Positions 37,554 to 47,132 of a stretch of 64,000 nucleotides of DNA are shown here, one piece after another. The stretch is taken from contig NZ_MINI01000028.1 in the NCBI RefSeq assembly GCF_002906855.1, positions 1,674,001 through 1,738,000 on the forward strand. Direction: 5' to 3'. Origin of the DNA: Pseudomonas putida (lineage in GTDB: Bacteria > Pseudomonadota > Gammaproteobacteria > Pseudomonadales > Pseudomonadaceae). A program made the translations under genes and the position numbers. Below the pieces are notes generated by a model. That model was not told the DNA's origin. It saw only the letters and a list, made by a program, of their open reading frames with translations, and did not search any database. The first letter of the stretch is position 1. Each line of letters opens with the position of its first letter.

Positions 37554-38648
37554 TCAGAAATGCTGGGGCGCAGCGCTGCGGCTGAGTGAGCCGGGGCGGT
37601 GGGCGAGCAGGGTGCGCAGTGGGAATTCCCAGACCACGGTGTCGATCTGCGGGTTGGCCAGTTGGTCGCTGGCCAGGAACTGGTTCATCGCCTCGAACGG
37701 GCCGCGGGCTTCCACGGCGATGCTCAGCAGGTCGCGGTTAAGTGCCTCCTTGAGGAAGCCGACGAAGTTCCAGTCGTCGATCTTGCTGTAGCTGGTGCCG
37801 ACCAGCAGCAGGCTCTGGTTTTCCTCGGCGAACAGGTCGTCGGCGCCTTGCGCGGCCTTCAGGGTTTCGTACAGGGCGATCGGGTTGGGGCCGAACTGCG
37901 GCGCCAGGCGCGCATGGTCAAACTGGATGTAGTTCATCAGGTCGCCCTTGACGCTCTTCTCGCCGGCCTTGCGCGACACGTACACCTGGTCACCCAATAG
38001 TTGCGGGCGCTGGCGCGCTAGTTCGTAGGCCGACAGCCGCGCGCCTTCCGGGCTCCAGTGGGTATCGGACTTGAGGAACAGCTGCGGGCCGTCGAGGTTG
38101 GCGAGGAAGGCCCCGCGCAGCGGCACCACGTCCTGCTGGCGGTTTTGCAACTCGCCAACGAAGTGGTCGTAGAGGCTGGTCACCCGTGGGTCGAAGGCAT
38201 GCTGGGCATGGGCCGCGTACACGTCCAGCTTCATCGGCAGCGGCAGGATCACCAGCTGCTTGCCGTGCTCGGCCAGCTGCGTGCGGACCTTGTCGATCTG
38301 CTCCAGCTGGCTTGCCACGTTGGCCTCGAGGTCGTTGGGTACACGGTATTCCTGATTGGTATAGAGCCAGCCATCCTTGCCCAGCACCACGCCCTTGGTG
38401 CCTTCGCCGAACAGGTGGAACTGGGCATCGGCCCACAGCTCCACCGACGGGTCACGCAGGAAGAAACGCTTGTCGTAGGCCTGCTCGAACTTGCGCAGCA
38501 GCTTGCCGTCGACGAACAGGTTCCAGGTATCGGTCGAGGTGCGGGCAAAGCTGAACACCGGTGGCAGCGAATAGACGAACATCGCCGCCAACACCACCAC
38601 GAACAGAATGCCATTGGCCTTGCTGGCCGAATTCATCACCGGGTACAT
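37554..38648 (-). CDS. algJ: AlgJ alginate O-acetyltransferase
   Basis: The protein has 364 residues with one N-terminal membrane anchor (GILFVVVLAAMFVYSLPPVF) and a periplasmic SGNH-like domain. KSDTHWSPEGA is the DxH motif and LLVGTSYSK carries the serine. AlgJ takes acetyl groups from AlgI for transfer to mannuronate. AGGAG is 6 bases before the start. The order algI-algJ-algF is conserved with canonical alginate operons. Confidence 0.92.
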   Translation of the reverse strand: MYPVMNSASKANGILFVVVLAAMFVYSLPPVFSFARTSTDTWNLFVDGKLLRKFEQAYDKRFFLRDPSVELWADAQFHLFGEGTKGVVLGKDGWLYTNQEYRVPNDLEANVASQLEQIDKVRTQLAEHGKQLVILPLPMKLDVYAAHAQHAFDPRVTSLYDHFVGELQNRQQDVVPLRGAFLANLDGPQLFLKSDTHWSPEGARLSAYELARQRPQLLGDQVYVSRKAGEKSVKGDLMNYIQFDHARLAPQFGPNPIALYETLKAAQGADDLFAEENQSLLLVGTSYSKIDDWNFVGFLKEALNRDLLSIAVEARGPFEAMNQFLASDQLANPQIDTVVWEFPLRTLLAHRPGSLSRSAAPQHF

Positions 38649-38657
38649 GGCCGTCTC

Positions 38658-40085
38658 CTAGAACTGGAAATACAGGAAGGGCGAAAACGAGTTGGCCGCC
38701 AGACTGCTCAGCGCCAGCAGGAAGCCGCCCCACAGCAGCACGCTGTGCAGCGCGCCGACATGGCGCATGAAGTAGCCGTCCTTGTTGCCGGCGTAGAAAC
38801 GCACGTTGTTGATCCCGGCCAGTACCAGCCAGGCCAGCGCCACCAGGGCGAAGGCCATGGCCATCTTCGAGGCGCCGAGCACGTACAGTTCCAGCGAGCC
38901 GAAACCGTTGAGGCCGAACAGCGCCTGGTAGATGTCGAGGCTGTGGCGCAGGTCCATGGTGAAGAACAGCGGCATGCTCAGCAGGATCAGCGCCGCGGTG
39001 CGCAGGTTGCGGCCCAGGTGGTAGGGCGTGCTGACCTTGGTCGCCAGGTTGAACTTGCGCTCGATCACCATGCCGACGCCAAAGAACAGGCCCCAGCAGA
39101 TGAAGGCGAAGCTCGCCCCGTGCCACAGGCCCGACAGCAGCATGGTCCAGATCAGCGCCGGCAGGGCACCGGCCACGCGCTTGCGCACCAGTGGCATGTA
39201 CACGTAGTCGCGCAGGAAGTGCGCCAGGGTCATGTGCCAGCGTGCCCAGAACTCGGTGATGCTCTGCGAGACATAGGGCTGGTTGAAGTTTTCCGGGAAG
39301 CGGAAGCCCATCATCAGCGCCAGGCCCAGGGCCATGTGGCTGTAGCCGGCAAAGTCGAAGTACAGCTGCAGGGTCGAGATCACCAGGCCGAACCAGGCAT
39401 CGGCGAACTGCAGCGTGCCTTCGCTGACGAACAGCAGGTTGATCGGCGCCAGGCGGTCGGCGATCAGCACCTTCATGATGAAACCGAGCATGAAGCGGCA
39501 CACGCCCAGCGAGAACAGCTCCAGCGAATGGGTACGTTCGCGCAGCTGGGGTGCCAGCTGGCTGTAACGCAGGATCGGCCCGGCCACCAGGTGCGGGAAC
39601 AGCGCGACGAAGGCGGCGAAGTCGATGAAGTTGCGCGTCGGCGTGGCGTCCTTGCGGTAGATGTCGACGATGTAGCTCAGGGCATGGAACACGTAGAACG
39701 AAATGCCCAGCGGCAGGAAGATGTTCTCTAGCGTCCAGGTGTTGATGCCCAGCGGTGCCAGCAACAGGGCCAGCACCTCGGCGCCGAAGTTGGCGTACTT
39801 GAAGTAGCCCAGGGTCGACAGGTTGCCGGCGATGCCGATCCACAACAGGCGCAGGGCCATGACTTTGTCGCCGGCGTCCAGGCGTGCCTTGATGCGCAGG
39901 CCGAACCAGTAGTTCCAGTAGGTGATGCCAACGAACAGCAGCAGGAAGTCCGGGCGCCACCAGGCATAGAAGATATAGCTGGCAGCCACGATCACCGTGG
40001 AGCGCCACTGCGCCTTGGCCAGGAAGTACACGGCCAGGAACAGGGGCAGGTAGAGGAACAGGAACACATTGGAGGCGAAGATCAT
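38658..40085 (-). CDS. algI: AlgI membrane-bound O-acyltransferase (MBOAT)
   Basis: The 475-residue MBOAT has about 11 membrane helices. SITEFWARWHMTLAHFLRDY and LLSGLWHGASFAFICWG contain the two conserved histidines of the acyl-transfer tunnel. It moves acetyl groups from the cytoplasm to AlgJ. It begins 14 bases after algE, in place of algG in the standard operon. Confidence 0.95.
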   Translation of the reverse strand: MIFASNVFLFLYLPLFLAVYFLAKAQWRSTVIVAASYIFYAWWRPDFLLLFVGITYWNYWFGLRIKARLDAGDKVMALRLLWIGIAGNLSTLGYFKYANFGAEVLALLLAPLGINTWTLENIFLPLGISFYVFHALSYIVDIYRKDATPTRNFIDFAAFVALFPHLVAGPILRYSQLAPQLRERTHSLELFSLGVCRFMLGFIMKVLIADRLAPINLLFVSEGTLQFADAWFGLVISTLQLYFDFAGYSHMALGLALMMGFRFPENFNQPYVSQSITEFWARWHMTLAHFLRDYVYMPLVRKRVAGALPALIWTMLLSGLWHGASFAFICWGLFFGVGMVIERKFNLATKVSTPYHLGRNLRTAALILLSMPLFFTMDLRHSLDIYQALFGLNGFGSLELYVLGASKMAMAFALVALAWLVLAGINNVRFYAGNKDGYFMRHVGALHSVLLWGGFLLALSSLAANSFSPFLYFQF

Positions 40086-40099
40086 GGCACGGCCCTTCC

Positions 40100-41554
40100 T
40101 TAGTAACTGATCACCACGCCGACGCTCAGCTGGTAGTCATCGCCGGTTTCCAATGCGCTGCCGGCATTGAGATAACTGGCGCTGACCAGCGCGTTGACGT
40201 CCAGGTGCTTGCCATCGATAGCCACCGGAAACATCTTCCAGTAGTAGTTGAGGTCGATCATCTGCCCGACATTGCGCCCGTTGCCGTTGGTGCCCTGGGT
40301 GATGGCGCGGTTGCGTTCCGCGCGTTGGTCGCCATTCATGCGGATCGGCAGGGTGCCGTCGGCATCGCGCAGGTCGAGCTGGGTCACCCGCAGGTCCAGC
40401 GCGCTGCGCGGGGTGGGGCGGGTCTCCACGGCGAAGCCGTAGTAGCTCAGGTTGCGCAGGTCGAGGGCGACGAACGAGCTGGTCAGGCGAGTGCTGTACG
40501 AGCCGGTGCGGGTGATGCGGTCGGACTGGATGGCGTTCAGGCGGAAGCCGTCGTTCTCATCGCTGGGCTTGTCGGTCAGGCCGCCGCGCAGCGCCACGCG
40601 CGGGGTCCACGCCAGGTTGTCGAAGCGCTTGCCGACTTCGCCCAGCACCGCCCAGCCCTTGCTGCTGTGGCCAGTGGTGGTGACGCCGTTGCCGTCGGTG
40701 TTGTCCATCTTGCCGTCCAGCGCCGCCAGTTCCAGGTGATAGTCGCTGAGCACCGGGTAGGCCAGGTTGTCGCCCTTGAAGAACAGCCCGTAACGCATGC
40801 CCTTGAAGTCATAGCGGTCGTCGGCGTCGTGGCCGCTGTGGTCGTTCTCGTGCATCAGGCGCAGACCGACCTGGTTGTTCTGGCTCCAGCGGTAGGCGTA
40901 CTGGCCCATCAGGTAGGTGGTGCGCTCTTCGCTGTCAGCCAGGCGGTTGACGTCGGTGTTGTAGTTGTGGAACTTCTGGCCGACGGCGAAGAACGCCTCG
41001 CTGAAGGTGTCCTGGTAATTGAAACGCAGCGACTCGAGGCTGTCGTCCCACCAGATGCCGTAATCGTCATAGAAACGCTGGCGGCCGAACGAGGCGGAGA
41101 AGCGCGGGTCGTCGCCGATCAGGTTGCGCTTGACGTACAGCTCACGCAGTTCGGCGTACCAGCCTTCGGGCTGCTCGCGCTCGTTGGCGTTGGACGCTTC
41201 GTTGGTCAGGTTGCTCGACTGGCTGGAGTCATAGTTCAACCACAGGCGGCCGTAGACCATCCATTTGGCCCAGCGCTTTTCCGGCGAGTACCAGGCGAAC
41301 GATGGCTCGTAACGCAGGCTGTAGAACATCTCGCGGTCGCTGCCAACCTGGGAGTCTTCCGGGCCGTAGCCGGTCTGCACGGTGAGCTTGTTGAACACTT
41401 CCGAGGTGATGACCGGCTCGCTGCCATCCAGCGCGGCGATGCGCACCGGTTCGTTGCGGTCGGCTTCGGGGCCGGTGATTTCTTCTGCGGCGATGGCCGC
41501 TGGCAACGGCGCCAGGGCCAGCAGGGCGCCGAACAGGGGGTGATGCGCTTTCAC
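40100..41554 (-). CDS. algE: AlgE outer-membrane alginate export porin
   Basis: The protein has 484 residues with signal peptide MKAHHPLFGALLALAPLPAAIA. It is a predicted 18-stranded beta-barrel, with alternating aromatic strands and the AlgE landmarks YSLRYEPSFAWYSP, GRQRFYDDYGIWWDDSLES and WRSQNNQ-like turns, ending in SVGVVISY with a C-terminal aromatic. It exports the polymer. It overlaps algK by 4 bases. Confidence 0.93.
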   Translation of the reverse strand: MKAHHPLFGALLALAPLPAAIAAEEITGPEADRNEPVRIAALDGSEPVITSEVFNKLTVQTGYGPEDSQVGSDREMFYSLRYEPSFAWYSPEKRWAKWMVYGRLWLNYDSSQSSNLTNEASNANEREQPEGWYAELRELYVKRNLIGDDPRFSASFGRQRFYDDYGIWWDDSLESLRFNYQDTFSEAFFAVGQKFHNYNTDVNRLADSEERTTYLMGQYAYRWSQNNQVGLRLMHENDHSGHDADDRYDFKGMRYGLFFKGDNLAYPVLSDYHLELAALDGKMDNTDGNGVTTTGHSSKGWAVLGEVGKRFDNLAWTPRVALRGGLTDKPSDENDGFRLNAIQSDRITRTGSYSTRLTSSFVALDLRNLSYYGFAVETRPTPRSALDLRVTQLDLRDADGTLPIRMNGDQRAERNRAITQGTNGNGRNVGQMIDLNYYWKMFPVAIDGKHLDVNALVSASYLNAGSALETGDDYQLSVGVVISY

Positions 41555-43002
41555 AGGGTGGTCTCCTTGAACAGCCCGTTGCGAGCGGCCAGGGCGCGCT
41601 CGATATCATCCTTTGGCAGGGTCTTTTCCAGGCGCTTGATCAGGCTGCGCGCGCTGCGTTCACCCAGGTCGAGAGCGACGCGGGCGTAGGTATAGGCTTT
41701 GACCGGGTCGTGGCACAGGGCACGGCCGTAGGCGTGCAGGGTGGCCATGCGGTACCAGGCGGCAGTGTTGCCCTTGTCGGCTTCGGCCTGGAACAGCGCC
41801 AGGGCCTTCTCCTGGTCGGGCTGGTCCTCGACGCCCTTGCTGTAGTACTCGCCCAGCAGCAGGCCGGCACCGGGGTAGCCGCTGGCACGCAGCTCGTCGA
41901 TCAGTGCGCGGGCCTTGTCCGGGTCCAGGGTCAGCCAGTTGTTGACCATGTAGAACTGTGCCTGCAGGGCCTTGGCCCGGGTCGGTTCGCGCTCGCGCAC
42001 CTGGTCGATCAGCGCCTGGGTTTCCTCGGCGTTGTGCTCGGTCGGGTTGGAGATCATGTAGTTGGCCTTGGACACCATGGCCGGCACGAAGCCACGGGCC
42101 ACGGCCACATCGCGCCAGCGCTGGACCCGGGCGGTGGCGAGGTTCAGCGCATCGCTCTGGGCTTTTTCGCGGGCCAGTTGTTCCGGGGTGGGTGGCAGCT
42201 TCTCGGCACCGGGCGTGCTGGCCTGGTTTTCGTAGCGGTCGGCTTCCTGTTCGGCGCGCTGCACACTGGTGATGCTGTCGAGCAGCGCGGCGACGCGGTG
42301 GATGATCTCCACCGGCAACTGCTCGCGCTCAGGTTCAAGCTGGTCGGCGAACGGCGGGAACAGGCGGTCCTGCTGCTCGCCGAGGAAGGCGTAGTAGCGG
42401 TCCAGGGCGCGCACGTCCACGCGCACCGCCTGGCGATACCAGCGCTCGGCACTGGCGCGGTCGCCCTGGCGCTCGGCGAGCACGGCGTGGTACAGCTCGG
42501 GGCGGCAATTGAGCAGGCAGGCCTGCTCGTACAGCGCCAGCAGTTGGCTCGCCTGGGCGCTGTCGACCAGCTCCGGGTAGGTCAGGAACACTTCCAGCGT
42601 GGTGCTGGTGTTGCGCGGGTCGAGGTTGGCCGGGTAGCGCGTCAGTGCCTGCGCCATCCACGGCCGCTGCACCTCGCGCAGGCTCGGGGTGCGGTCGATC
42701 AGGCGGGCCAGCGAAGCCAGTGCCGGGACCATGCCATGGCCGTCGGCAAAGGCCTTCTGGTACAGCGCTACCACTTCCGCGCGGCTGGCGTCTTCGCGGC
42801 CGGCCAGCACATCGCCAAGCAGCAGGGTACTGGCCAGGTCGCCACGGGCGGCCAATTCGCGCAGGTCGGTGGTGACCTCGGCCGACGGGTCCTTGTACAG
42901 CGCGTAGCGGATCTGTTCCAGGCTCTGCCCGGCACTGGCTGTAGTGGCGCAGGCCAGGGCCAGGCCGGCCAGCAGCAGGCGGGGAGGCATATTGGCGGTC
43001 AT
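41551..43002 (-). CDS. algK: AlgK TPR scaffold protein
   Basis: The 483-residue protein is made of TPR/Sel1-like repeats (GDLASTLLLGDVLAG, NTAAWYRMATLHAYGRAL). AlgK is an outer-membrane lipoprotein that places AlgE and binds AlgX in canonical systems. Here the N-terminus reads LAGLALACATTASAG: a cysteine is present, but the preceding residues A-L-A fit the lipobox poorly, and a signal peptidase I site ASA-G follows, so lipidation is doubtful. It overlaps algE by 4 bases and follows alg44 by 21 bases. Confidence 0.88.
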   Translation of the reverse strand: MTANMPPRLLLAGLALACATTASAGQSLEQIRYALYKDPSAEVTTDLRELAARGDLASTLLLGDVLAGREDASRAEVVALYQKAFADGHGMVPALASLARLIDRTPSLREVQRPWMAQALTRYPANLDPRNTSTTLEVFLTYPELVDSAQASQLLALYEQACLLNCRPELYHAVLAERQGDRASAERWYRQAVRVDVRALDRYYAFLGEQQDRLFPPFADQLEPEREQLPVEIIHRVAALLDSITSVQRAEQEADRYENQASTPGAEKLPPTPEQLAREKAQSDALNLATARVQRWRDVAVARGFVPAMVSKANYMISNPTEHNAEETQALIDQVREREPTRAKALQAQFYMVNNWLTLDPDKARALIDELRASGYPGAGLLLGEYYSKGVEDQPDQEKALALFQAEADKGNTAAWYRMATLHAYGRALCHDPVKAYTYARVALDLGERSARSLIKRLEKTLPKDDIERALAARNGLFKETTL

Positions 43003-43023
43003 GGCGTCGTCGTCCTCGGCCGT

Positions 43024-44187
43024 TTAGCGCGCTGCGCCGAACGGCAGGCCCATGAACAGGTCGACCGCCACTGCTTTCTGGTAGGCCGCGGCCGGCAGCG
43101 GGCTGTCAGGCTGGATGGTCAGCGCCAGGTTGCGGTTGACCTCGTCGACGCGCGCGTCGACCACTTTGCCGCTGTAGTGCTGGTCGAGGCCAAACACCTG
43201 CATGTCCACCGACTTCACCCGGTCGACATCGGCGAGCTTGTCGAACGGCACGTTAGCGCGCACGAACAGGCCCTGGTCTTTGGGCAGCAGGTGCATCAGC
43301 GGGGCTTCCTTGTAGCCGTAGCCGTCCAGGCGCTGGCTCGGGTAGTAGACCGTGCAGTCGCACGGGCTGTTAATTACCGTTTCGATGGTGGCGCGGCCGA
43401 GCAGGGTCTGCAGGTCGCCAGGCGACAGGTCGGCGACCGCCTTCATGTCGGCCGGGCTGGTGAAGCTGGTGGCCAGCTGCGTGGAGATGCTGGCCAGCGG
43501 CTGGCCGGCCTGCACTTCGGTGGCGCCGGCGGGCAGCAGGTACTTCACATAGCCGTTGTCGGGCATGCTGATGACCTGGGCGTTGGTCGCCACCTGGGCC
43601 TGCAGCGCCGGGATACGGAAGAACAGCAGGTAGCCCTTGTAGCCAACGAAGGCCAGCGCGGCGACGCCAGCAGCGGTGTACAGCAAGGTGCCGGTCAAGG
43701 CCTTGAGGCGGGCGCCTGGGGTGCGTGCGCTGGCGTACTTCTGCTTGCGTTCCTTGATGTAGTTCTCGCGCTGCATGACATTGAACAGGCCATTGATGTC
43801 AGCGATTTCGCCGGACATGTAGGCGCTGATCAGGTAGCGCAGGATGTCGCGTTTCTGCGCATCGAGCTCGACGAACTGCGCGCCCACTTCGCTGCCACGC
43901 TGGGAGACGATGCGGATCTTGCTGTCGATGTTCAGGTCCACCTGGTTCAGGCGCAGGCGAATCGAAGCGTCGAACAGCGTGCCGACTTTCAGCGGTGCGT
44001 CGTGGGTCAGGCCCAGGCCACCCAAGGAGATGTCCTGCAGGGCCACTTCGAACGGGGTCTGCCCGGCAGTGGCCAGGCGCACCCGCGCGTTCATGCGGGT
44101 GCGCACGTACTGGCGCTCGTCGACTGCTTCGTGGACGATATTGGCCGCTGTCTTGCCCGGGGCCGCGGGAATGTTCGTGGTACTCAT
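43024..44187 (-). CDS. alg44: Alg44 c-di-GMP receptor and polymerase partner
   Basis: The protein has 387 residues. The N-terminal PilZ domain (about 20-125) keeps the c-di-GMP motifs RQYVR and QDISLGG (D-x-S-x-x-G). One transmembrane helix (about 165-190) leads to a periplasmic HlyD-like barrel-sandwich domain with NSPCDCTVYYPS. Binding of c-di-GMP to Alg44 activates polymerisation by Alg8. The motifs are intact, so post-translational control by c-di-GMP is expected even though promoter control may differ. It starts 16 bases after alg8. Confidence 0.92.
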   Translation of the reverse strand: MSTTNIPAAPGKTAANIVHEAVDERQYVRTRMNARVRLATAGQTPFEVALQDISLGGLGLTHDAPLKVGTLFDASIRLRLNQVDLNIDSKIRIVSQRGSEVGAQFVELDAQKRDILRYLISAYMSGEIADINGLFNVMQRENYIKERKQKYASARTPGARLKALTGTLLYTAAGVAALAFVGYKGYLLFFRIPALQAQVATNAQVISMPDNGYVKYLLPAGATEVQAGQPLASISTQLATSFTSPADMKAVADLSPGDLQTLLGRATIETVINSPCDCTVYYPSQRLDGYGYKEAPLMHLLPKDQGLFVRANVPFDKLADVDRVKSVDMQVFGLDQHYSGKVVDARVDEVNRNLALTIQPDSPLPAAAYQKAVAVDLFMGLPFGAAR

Positions 44188-44203
44188 GTGCAGGCGCCTT
44201 TCC

Positions 44204-45733
44204 TTAACGTTGCGAGAGTTGTAAAAGAACGGTGATGACCCCGAAGAAGATCGCGATCGACGAGCACAGCATCGCCTTCGAGGACCAGCGGTTGAGGCGG
44301 GCGTCGAAGTCGACGCTGCCAGTGGCCAGGGTGGTCTTCTGCCGCGTCCAGCTTTGCTGGTCCATGTGGAACATCGCGTAGACCTTCATCAGCGAACCGA
44401 CGATCTGGTTGTAATAAAGAACGAAGGGGTACATCGGGCTGACCGGGTGGCCGGCGAAGACGAACAACACCGTCACCAGGCTGCGCGAGATCAGCACCCA
44501 GAACAGGTACACCAGCAAGTACTGGATGCCGAACACCAGGCCGGCCACCACCGAGGCGGTCAGGCCCATCAGGCAGGTCCACATCGACACGCGCTGGTCG
44601 AGCAGCACATACAGGGTGAACAGCCCCAGGCGGGCGCGACCAAGCAGGGCGGTGGCGCGGAAGTTCTGTCGCAGCGAGTTGCCGTACCAGCGGAACATCA
44701 GCTGGCGGGTGGCAACCAGGAAGCTGTCACTGGGCGGGTGCTCGACGGTCAAGGTGTGGCTGTCGGGCACGTAGTAGGTGTTCCAGCCGGCGCGCATCAG
44801 GCTCAGCCAGCTCGACTTGTCGTCACCGGTGAGGAACTGGAAGCGGCCCAGGCGCCAGTGTTCGAGGAAGTCGGCTTCGACGTCGCGGATGAACTCGGGG
44901 TCGGTCATCACTTCGGCGCGGAAGAACGACAGCCGCCCGGTCAGGGTCAGTACCCGGTGCGACAGGGCCATCGAGCACATGTTGATGTGGCGCTGGACGA
45001 AGCGCATCGAGTGCCACTGGCGCATCCAGCGGCTGCCTTCGACTTCGCAGAATTCGTTGGTGGTCAGGCCGCCCACGTCCGGCAGCACGGCAAACAGCTT
45101 GACCGCACGTTCGACGCAACCGGGCAGCATCATGGTGTCGCCGTCGACCACCCCGACCACCGCGTCATTGAGCGGCATCTGCCGCGACAGCGCACGGAAG
45201 GCATGGGCCAGGCCGTCACGCTTGCCGGTGCCACGGGCGCGAACGATAACCAGCTTGATGTCGTCGCGGTCCTTGACCTCGTTGCGCATGATCTCCTTGA
45301 TGAAGGTCTCGTCGCCTTTCTCGACGATCGAGGCGATCACCGTGCATGGCACGTTCAGCCGTTGCACTTCCTGGAATACCGACTGGTAGACCTTGAAGGT
45401 GGTCGTGGTGGGGATGCGGAAGCTGGTCACCACCATGAACATGTGCGAGGGCAGTGCGGCATCGCCCAGGCGCTCGACCTGCCGGCGCAGGCGCGGGAAC
45501 TTCCAGTGCAGGAAATACATGCCGCGCAGGTAGTGGACGATGGCGTTGCCGTAGCGCCACATACCCAGCGTGCCGATGATGAAGATGAACAGGTGGTGGT
45601 TCGGGTCCAGGTACTGCGGCGCGACCATCTCCGAGGCCAGCGCGATCAGCCCGGCGAGGCACGCCCAGCCGAAGAAGCTGGCGGCTGCGCGCAGGTAGCC
45701 GGGTGCCACGAAGGGTGGTTGCTGTCGATCCAT
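44204..45733 (-). CDS. alg8: Alg8 GT2 mannuronan polymerase
   Basis: The 509-residue inner-membrane GT2 enzyme has two N-terminal helices, a cytosolic catalytic domain (VGVVDGDTMM, GGLTTNEFCEV, FLTGDDKSSW, FRWYGNSLRQ) and C-terminal helices. It joins mannuronate from GDP-mannuronate and threads the polymer into the periplasm. The ATG at 45733 has AGGAG 10 bases upstream. Compared with my recollection of P. aeruginosa Alg8 it is clearly homologous but strongly diverged, in line with a paralogous cluster. Confidence 0.93.
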   Translation of the reverse strand: MDRQQPPFVAPGYLRAAASFFGWACLAGLIALASEMVAPQYLDPNHHLFIFIIGTLGMWRYGNAIVHYLRGMYFLHWKFPRLRRQVERLGDAALPSHMFMVVTSFRIPTTTTFKVYQSVFQEVQRLNVPCTVIASIVEKGDETFIKEIMRNEVKDRDDIKLVIVRARGTGKRDGLAHAFRALSRQMPLNDAVVGVVDGDTMMLPGCVERAVKLFAVLPDVGGLTTNEFCEVEGSRWMRQWHSMRFVQRHINMCSMALSHRVLTLTGRLSFFRAEVMTDPEFIRDVEADFLEHWRLGRFQFLTGDDKSSWLSLMRAGWNTYYVPDSHTLTVEHPPSDSFLVATRQLMFRWYGNSLRQNFRATALLGRARLGLFTLYVLLDQRVSMWTCLMGLTASVVAGLVFGIQYLLVYLFWVLISRSLVTVLFVFAGHPVSPMYPFVLYYNQIVGSLMKVYAMFHMDQQSWTRQKTTLATGSVDFDARLNRWSSKAMLCSSIAIFFGVITVLLQLSQR

Positions 45734-45824
45734 GTCGCCTTGACTCCTGTTTTTGCGGTGCCCGCGCGCCACCCCGCCCAGGCGTGAGCCTGTGGCAGGT
45801 GGAGCGCGGTGGGTGCCGGCTCGG

Positions 45825-47132
45825 TTACCAGCAGATGCCTTGGGTGCGGCTGTCGCTCAGGCCGGGCATGAAGCCGACCAGGTCGATCACCTGCTTGCCG
45901 TTGTCGGCTTGCAGGGCGCTGGCGAAGCGCGGGTCGTTGTTGCCCAGGACGATCACCTCGGCGTCATCGATCACCTGCTGCAGGTCGCTGTGCAGCAGCG
46001 ACGAAACATGCGGGATCTTCGCTTCGATGAACTCCTTGTTGGCCCCGTGCACGCGGGCGTATTCGACGTTCTCGTCGAAGATGTGCAGCTGGTAGCCCTT
46101 GCCGATCAAGCGCTCGGCAAGTTCCACCAGGGGGCTTTCGCGCAGGTCGTCGGTGCCGGCCTTGAAGGCAAGGCCGAGCAGGGCGATCTTGCGTTTGTCC
46201 TGGCGCTCGATGAGGTCGAAGGCGTTCTGCACCTGCGAGACGTTGCTGGCCATCAGCGAGTCGAGCAGCGGTGCCTTCACGTCCAGGCTGGCGGCGCGGT
46301 AGGTGAGGGCGCGCACGTCCTTGGGCAGGCACGAGCCGCCGAAGGCAAAGCCCGGGCGCAGGTAGTAGCGCGACAGGTTGAGCTTGTGGTCCTGGCAGAC
46401 CACATCCATCACCTCACGGCCATCGACACCGGCAGCCTTGGCGATGTTGCCGATCTCGTTGGCGAAGGTCACCTTGGCCGCGTGCCACACGTTGCAGGTG
46501 TACTTGATCATCTCGGCAACTTCGATCGGCTTGCGGATGATCGGCGCGTCGAGCTCGCTGTACAGCGACGCGAGCAGGTCGCCCGACTGGCTGTCCAGTT
46601 CACCGATCACGGTCATGGCCGGGTAGTCGTAGTCCTGGATCGCGGTGCTTTCGCGCAGGAATTCCGGGTTGACCGCCACGCCGAAGTCGACGCCGGCCTG
46701 TTTGCCCGAGTACTGCTCGAGGACCGGCACTACCACGTTCTTCACCGTGCCTGGCAGCACGGTACTGCGCACCACCACGGTGTGGCGGCTGCCCTTGTCG
46801 CGCAGGGCGGTGCCGATTTCCCGGCAGACCGCTTCCATGTACACCAGGTCCAGGTCGCCGTTCTTCTTGCTCGGGGTGCCGACGCACAGCAGCGACAGGT
46901 CAGTGGCGAGGATCGCCGCCTGCACATCGGTGGTGCCGCGCAGGCGGCCCTTGCTGACGCCTTCCTGGAGCAGCTGCTCCAGGCCCGGCTCGACGATGGG
47001 CGACTTGCCCTGGTTGATCAGTTCGATTTTCGCCGGGGAAATGTCCACCCCCAGCACATTGTGGCCGCGGGCCGACAGGCACCCCGCGCAGACAGCGCCA
47101 ACATAGCCAAGTCCAAAGATGCTGATGTTCAT
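45825..47132 (-). CDS. algD: GDP-mannose 6-dehydrogenase
   Basis: The protein has 435 residues. The N-terminal Rossmann motif is MNISIFGLGYVGAVCAGCLS, and PGFAFGGSCLPKDVRALTYR carries the catalytic cysteine. It oxidises GDP-mannose to GDP-mannuronate with two NAD+, the committed step for mannuronan. The start at 47132 has GGAGAGGG four bases upstream. It leads the operon, 91 bases before alg8. GDP-mannose must come from an AlgA/ManC-type enzyme encoded elsewhere. Confidence 0.95.
   Translation of the reverse strand: MNISIFGLGYVGAVCAGCLSARGHNVLGVDISPAKIELINQGKSPIVEPGLEQLLQEGVSKGRLRGTTDVQAAILATDLSLLCVGTPSKKNGDLDLVYMEAVCREIGTALRDKGSRHTVVVRSTVLPGTVKNVVVPVLEQYSGKQAGVDFGVAVNPEFLRESTAIQDYDYPAMTVIGELDSQSGDLLASLYSELDAPIIRKPIEVAEMIKYTCNVWHAAKVTFANEIGNIAKAAGVDGREVMDVVCQDHKLNLSRYYLRPGFAFGGSCLPKDVRALTYRAASLDVKAPLLDSLMASNVSQVQNAFDLIERQDKRKIALLGLAFKAGTDDLRESPLVELAERLIGKGYQLHIFDENVEYARVHGANKEFIEAKIPHVSSLLHSDLQQVIDDAEVIVLGNNDPRFASALQADNGKQVIDLVGFMPGLSDSRTQGICW

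Noticed and set aside
41710..44235. 841-codon plus-strand open frame opposite algK and alg44
   Set aside because: It is antisense to two well-recognised genes and shows no domain or signal; it arises from third-position GC bias.
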